17,232 bases of DNA from contig CALHGI010000349.1 of NCBI GenBank assembly GCA_938029995.1, positions 1-17,232 on the forward strand. Reading direction: 5' to 3'. The DNA is from an uncultured cyanobacterium (GTDB taxonomy: Bacteria; Cyanobacteriota; Cyanobacteriia; Phormidesmidales; Phormidesmidaceae). The notes beneath the pieces are model-generated. The model searched no databases, was not told where the DNA came from, and saw only the letters and a program-made list of their open reading frames with translations. Positions 15,971 to 17,232 of the stretch are shown here, piece after piece. Numbering within the stretch: position 1 is the stretch's first letter; each line of letters begins with the position of its first letter. The translations under genes and the position numbers were made by a program.

Positions 15971-16885
15971 ATGACTTACTCTACTGCTTCACTTTTCCAA
16001 GGTGCGATCGCACCATCACGGGCTTGGCAATTAGCCACCGCTGCCCTCATCTCCTTCGGCATCGTGGCTGCACCGGCTCAAGCAGAAGTACGCGTTCTAG
16101 ACTTTGAAACAAATGCCCAGGGCGAATCCCTCAGCGGCGGCACTCAGGTAAACAATCAATGGTCTGACTGGGGCCTAAGCATCACAGGGAAAAACTATAA
16201 AACGGGTGATAACAATGCCCCCCTGCTGCTTTATGACACAAGCCAGTCGGGTGCAGATAACGATCTACGCACCGGAACCACCTGGGGTACTCCCAATCAA
16301 GGCAACGCTCTAATTATTCAGGAATACAACAACGGTAGCTACAACCTCAACACACCGGATGATGAAGCAAGCGGTGGCCACATCTGGTTTAACTTTGACC
16401 AAGAAGTCGGATTTAACCAGTTTTCGCTCCTCGACATTGACGATAACTTTGGTTCAAGATCTGGCACTCAGGTTCGTGTACTGGGTAAAGACGCCGACAA
16501 CAACACAGTGCTCAATATCAACATCGATAACCTGATTAAGCGGTTTGCCGCTGAATATGACGATCCAGACCACTCCAAGAGTCAAGGTCAATCCCTTACC
16601 CATGGCTACAAAAATGGATTAGGTGAGTACGTTGACGTCACCATCACCCAAGTGGGTAATAAGCGTGACGATAACTCCATGTTTCAGTTTGATTTCGATG
16701 AAACCAACTTAGAGCGAGTCCAGTTTCGTTACAGCGGCGTCAGCGGAGCTATCTCAGGCCTCCAGTGGGATGACCTCACCACTGAAGAGCCTCCCCAACT
16801 ACCCGAACCCTCTATCACAGTTGGCCTAGCCATGATGAGCCTAGTAGGTGCCCGTAAGTTTTTGAAGAAAGACAACGAGCAGTAA
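15971..16885 (+). CDS. Secreted PEP-CTERM domain protein
   Basis: 304 aa. An N-terminal signal peptide (basic SRAW, hydrophobic LATAALISFGIVAA) probably is cut after AQA at residue 38. The mature body is Asp/Asn/Gly-rich with beta-type repeats (LDFETNAQG, LLYDTSQSGADNDLRTGT, WFNFDQEVGFNQFSLLDIDD), the look of extracellular adhesion or matrix proteins. The C-terminus has the PEP-CTERM sorting signal: LPEPS at 277-281, a hydrophobic helix (ITVGLAMMSLVGA) and a basic end (RKFLKK). Such proteins are cut and sorted by an exosortase, and are linked to exopolysaccharide or biofilm; no exosortase gene is in this window. An in-frame stop lies 18 bases before the ATG at 15971, which fixes the start; no Shine-Dalgarno is visible. 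HIP1 at 16004-16011. Confidence 0.88.
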   Translation: MTYSTASLFQGAIAPSRAWQLATAALISFGIVAAPAQAEVRVLDFETNAQGESLSGGTQVNNQWSDWGLSITGKNYKTGDNNAPLLLYDTSQSGADNDLRTGTTWGTPNQGNALIIQEYNNGSYNLNTPDDEASGGHIWFNFDQEVGFNQFSLLDIDDNFGSRSGTQVRVLGKDADNNTVLNINIDNLIKRFAAEYDDPDHSKSQGQSLTHGYKNGLGEYVDVTITQVGNKRDDNSMFQFDFDETNLERVQFRYSGVSGAISGLQWDDLTTEEPPQLPEPSITVGLAMMSLVGARKFLKKDNEQ

Positions 16886-16896
16886 GACTTAGCCCA

Positions 16897-17232
<336 letters not shown>

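Overview
This window is chromosomal DNA from a phycobilisome-containing cyanobacterium. The evidence is an exact small photosystem II protein (PsbI), a CpcS/CpeS-type bilin lyase, an OstA/DUF3769 outer-membrane protein of cyanobacterial type, a PEP-CTERM protein, and seven copies of the HIP1 octamer GCGATCGC in about 17 kb, where chance would give well under one. I cannot place it to order. Most genes are housekeeping. I see no transposase, integrase, tRNA, rRNA, CRISPR array or defence locus.

Layout. 1-748 (minus, cut by the window edge): NAD-dependent epimerase/dehydratase of the extended SDR fold, with its own -10 box. 946-2010 (minus): hemE, followed by an intrinsic terminator. 2211-2723 (plus): CpcS/CpeS-type phycobiliprotein lyase, divergent from hemE. 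2720-3424 (minus): conserved-looking protein of unknown function whose stop codon interlocks with that of the lyase. 3425-3853: no convincing gene. 3854-6370 (minus): DUF3769/LptD-like outer-membrane protein with a long acidic N-terminal segment. 6546-6662 (minus): psbI, 38 codons, followed by a perfect 13-bp hairpin. 6733-7614 and 7665-7994 (minus): a probable two-gene unit of an EamA/DMT transporter preceded by a small protein of unknown function. 8126-8800 (plus): aat. 8801-10034: sparse region with two small minus-strand ORFs and a cluster of inverted repeats. 10035-13586 (plus): complete, unsplit dnaE. 13886-14653 (plus): class 3 lipase. 14838-15686 (plus): YpfJ-type membrane-anchored zinc metallopeptidase. 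15971-16885 (plus): secreted PEP-CTERM protein. 16897-17232 (minus, cut by the edge): C-terminal third of a glutathione-dependent formaldehyde dehydrogenase.

How the genes fit together. hemE makes coproporphyrinogen III for heme, chlorophyll and bilins; the divergent lyase attaches bilin to phycobiliproteins, so this pair spans the start and end of one pigment route. PsbI belongs to the photosystem II core. The DUF3769 protein, lipase, metallopeptidase and PEP-CTERM protein concern the envelope or exterior, but their spacing gives no evidence of one operon. 

The observations most worth checking are: dnaE is continuous across the point where many cyanobacteria carry the split DnaE intein; codon third-position composition changes abruptly inside dnaE at about 12,659; and the 9,100-9,505 region is dense in stem-loops, two of which interleave like a pseudoknot.
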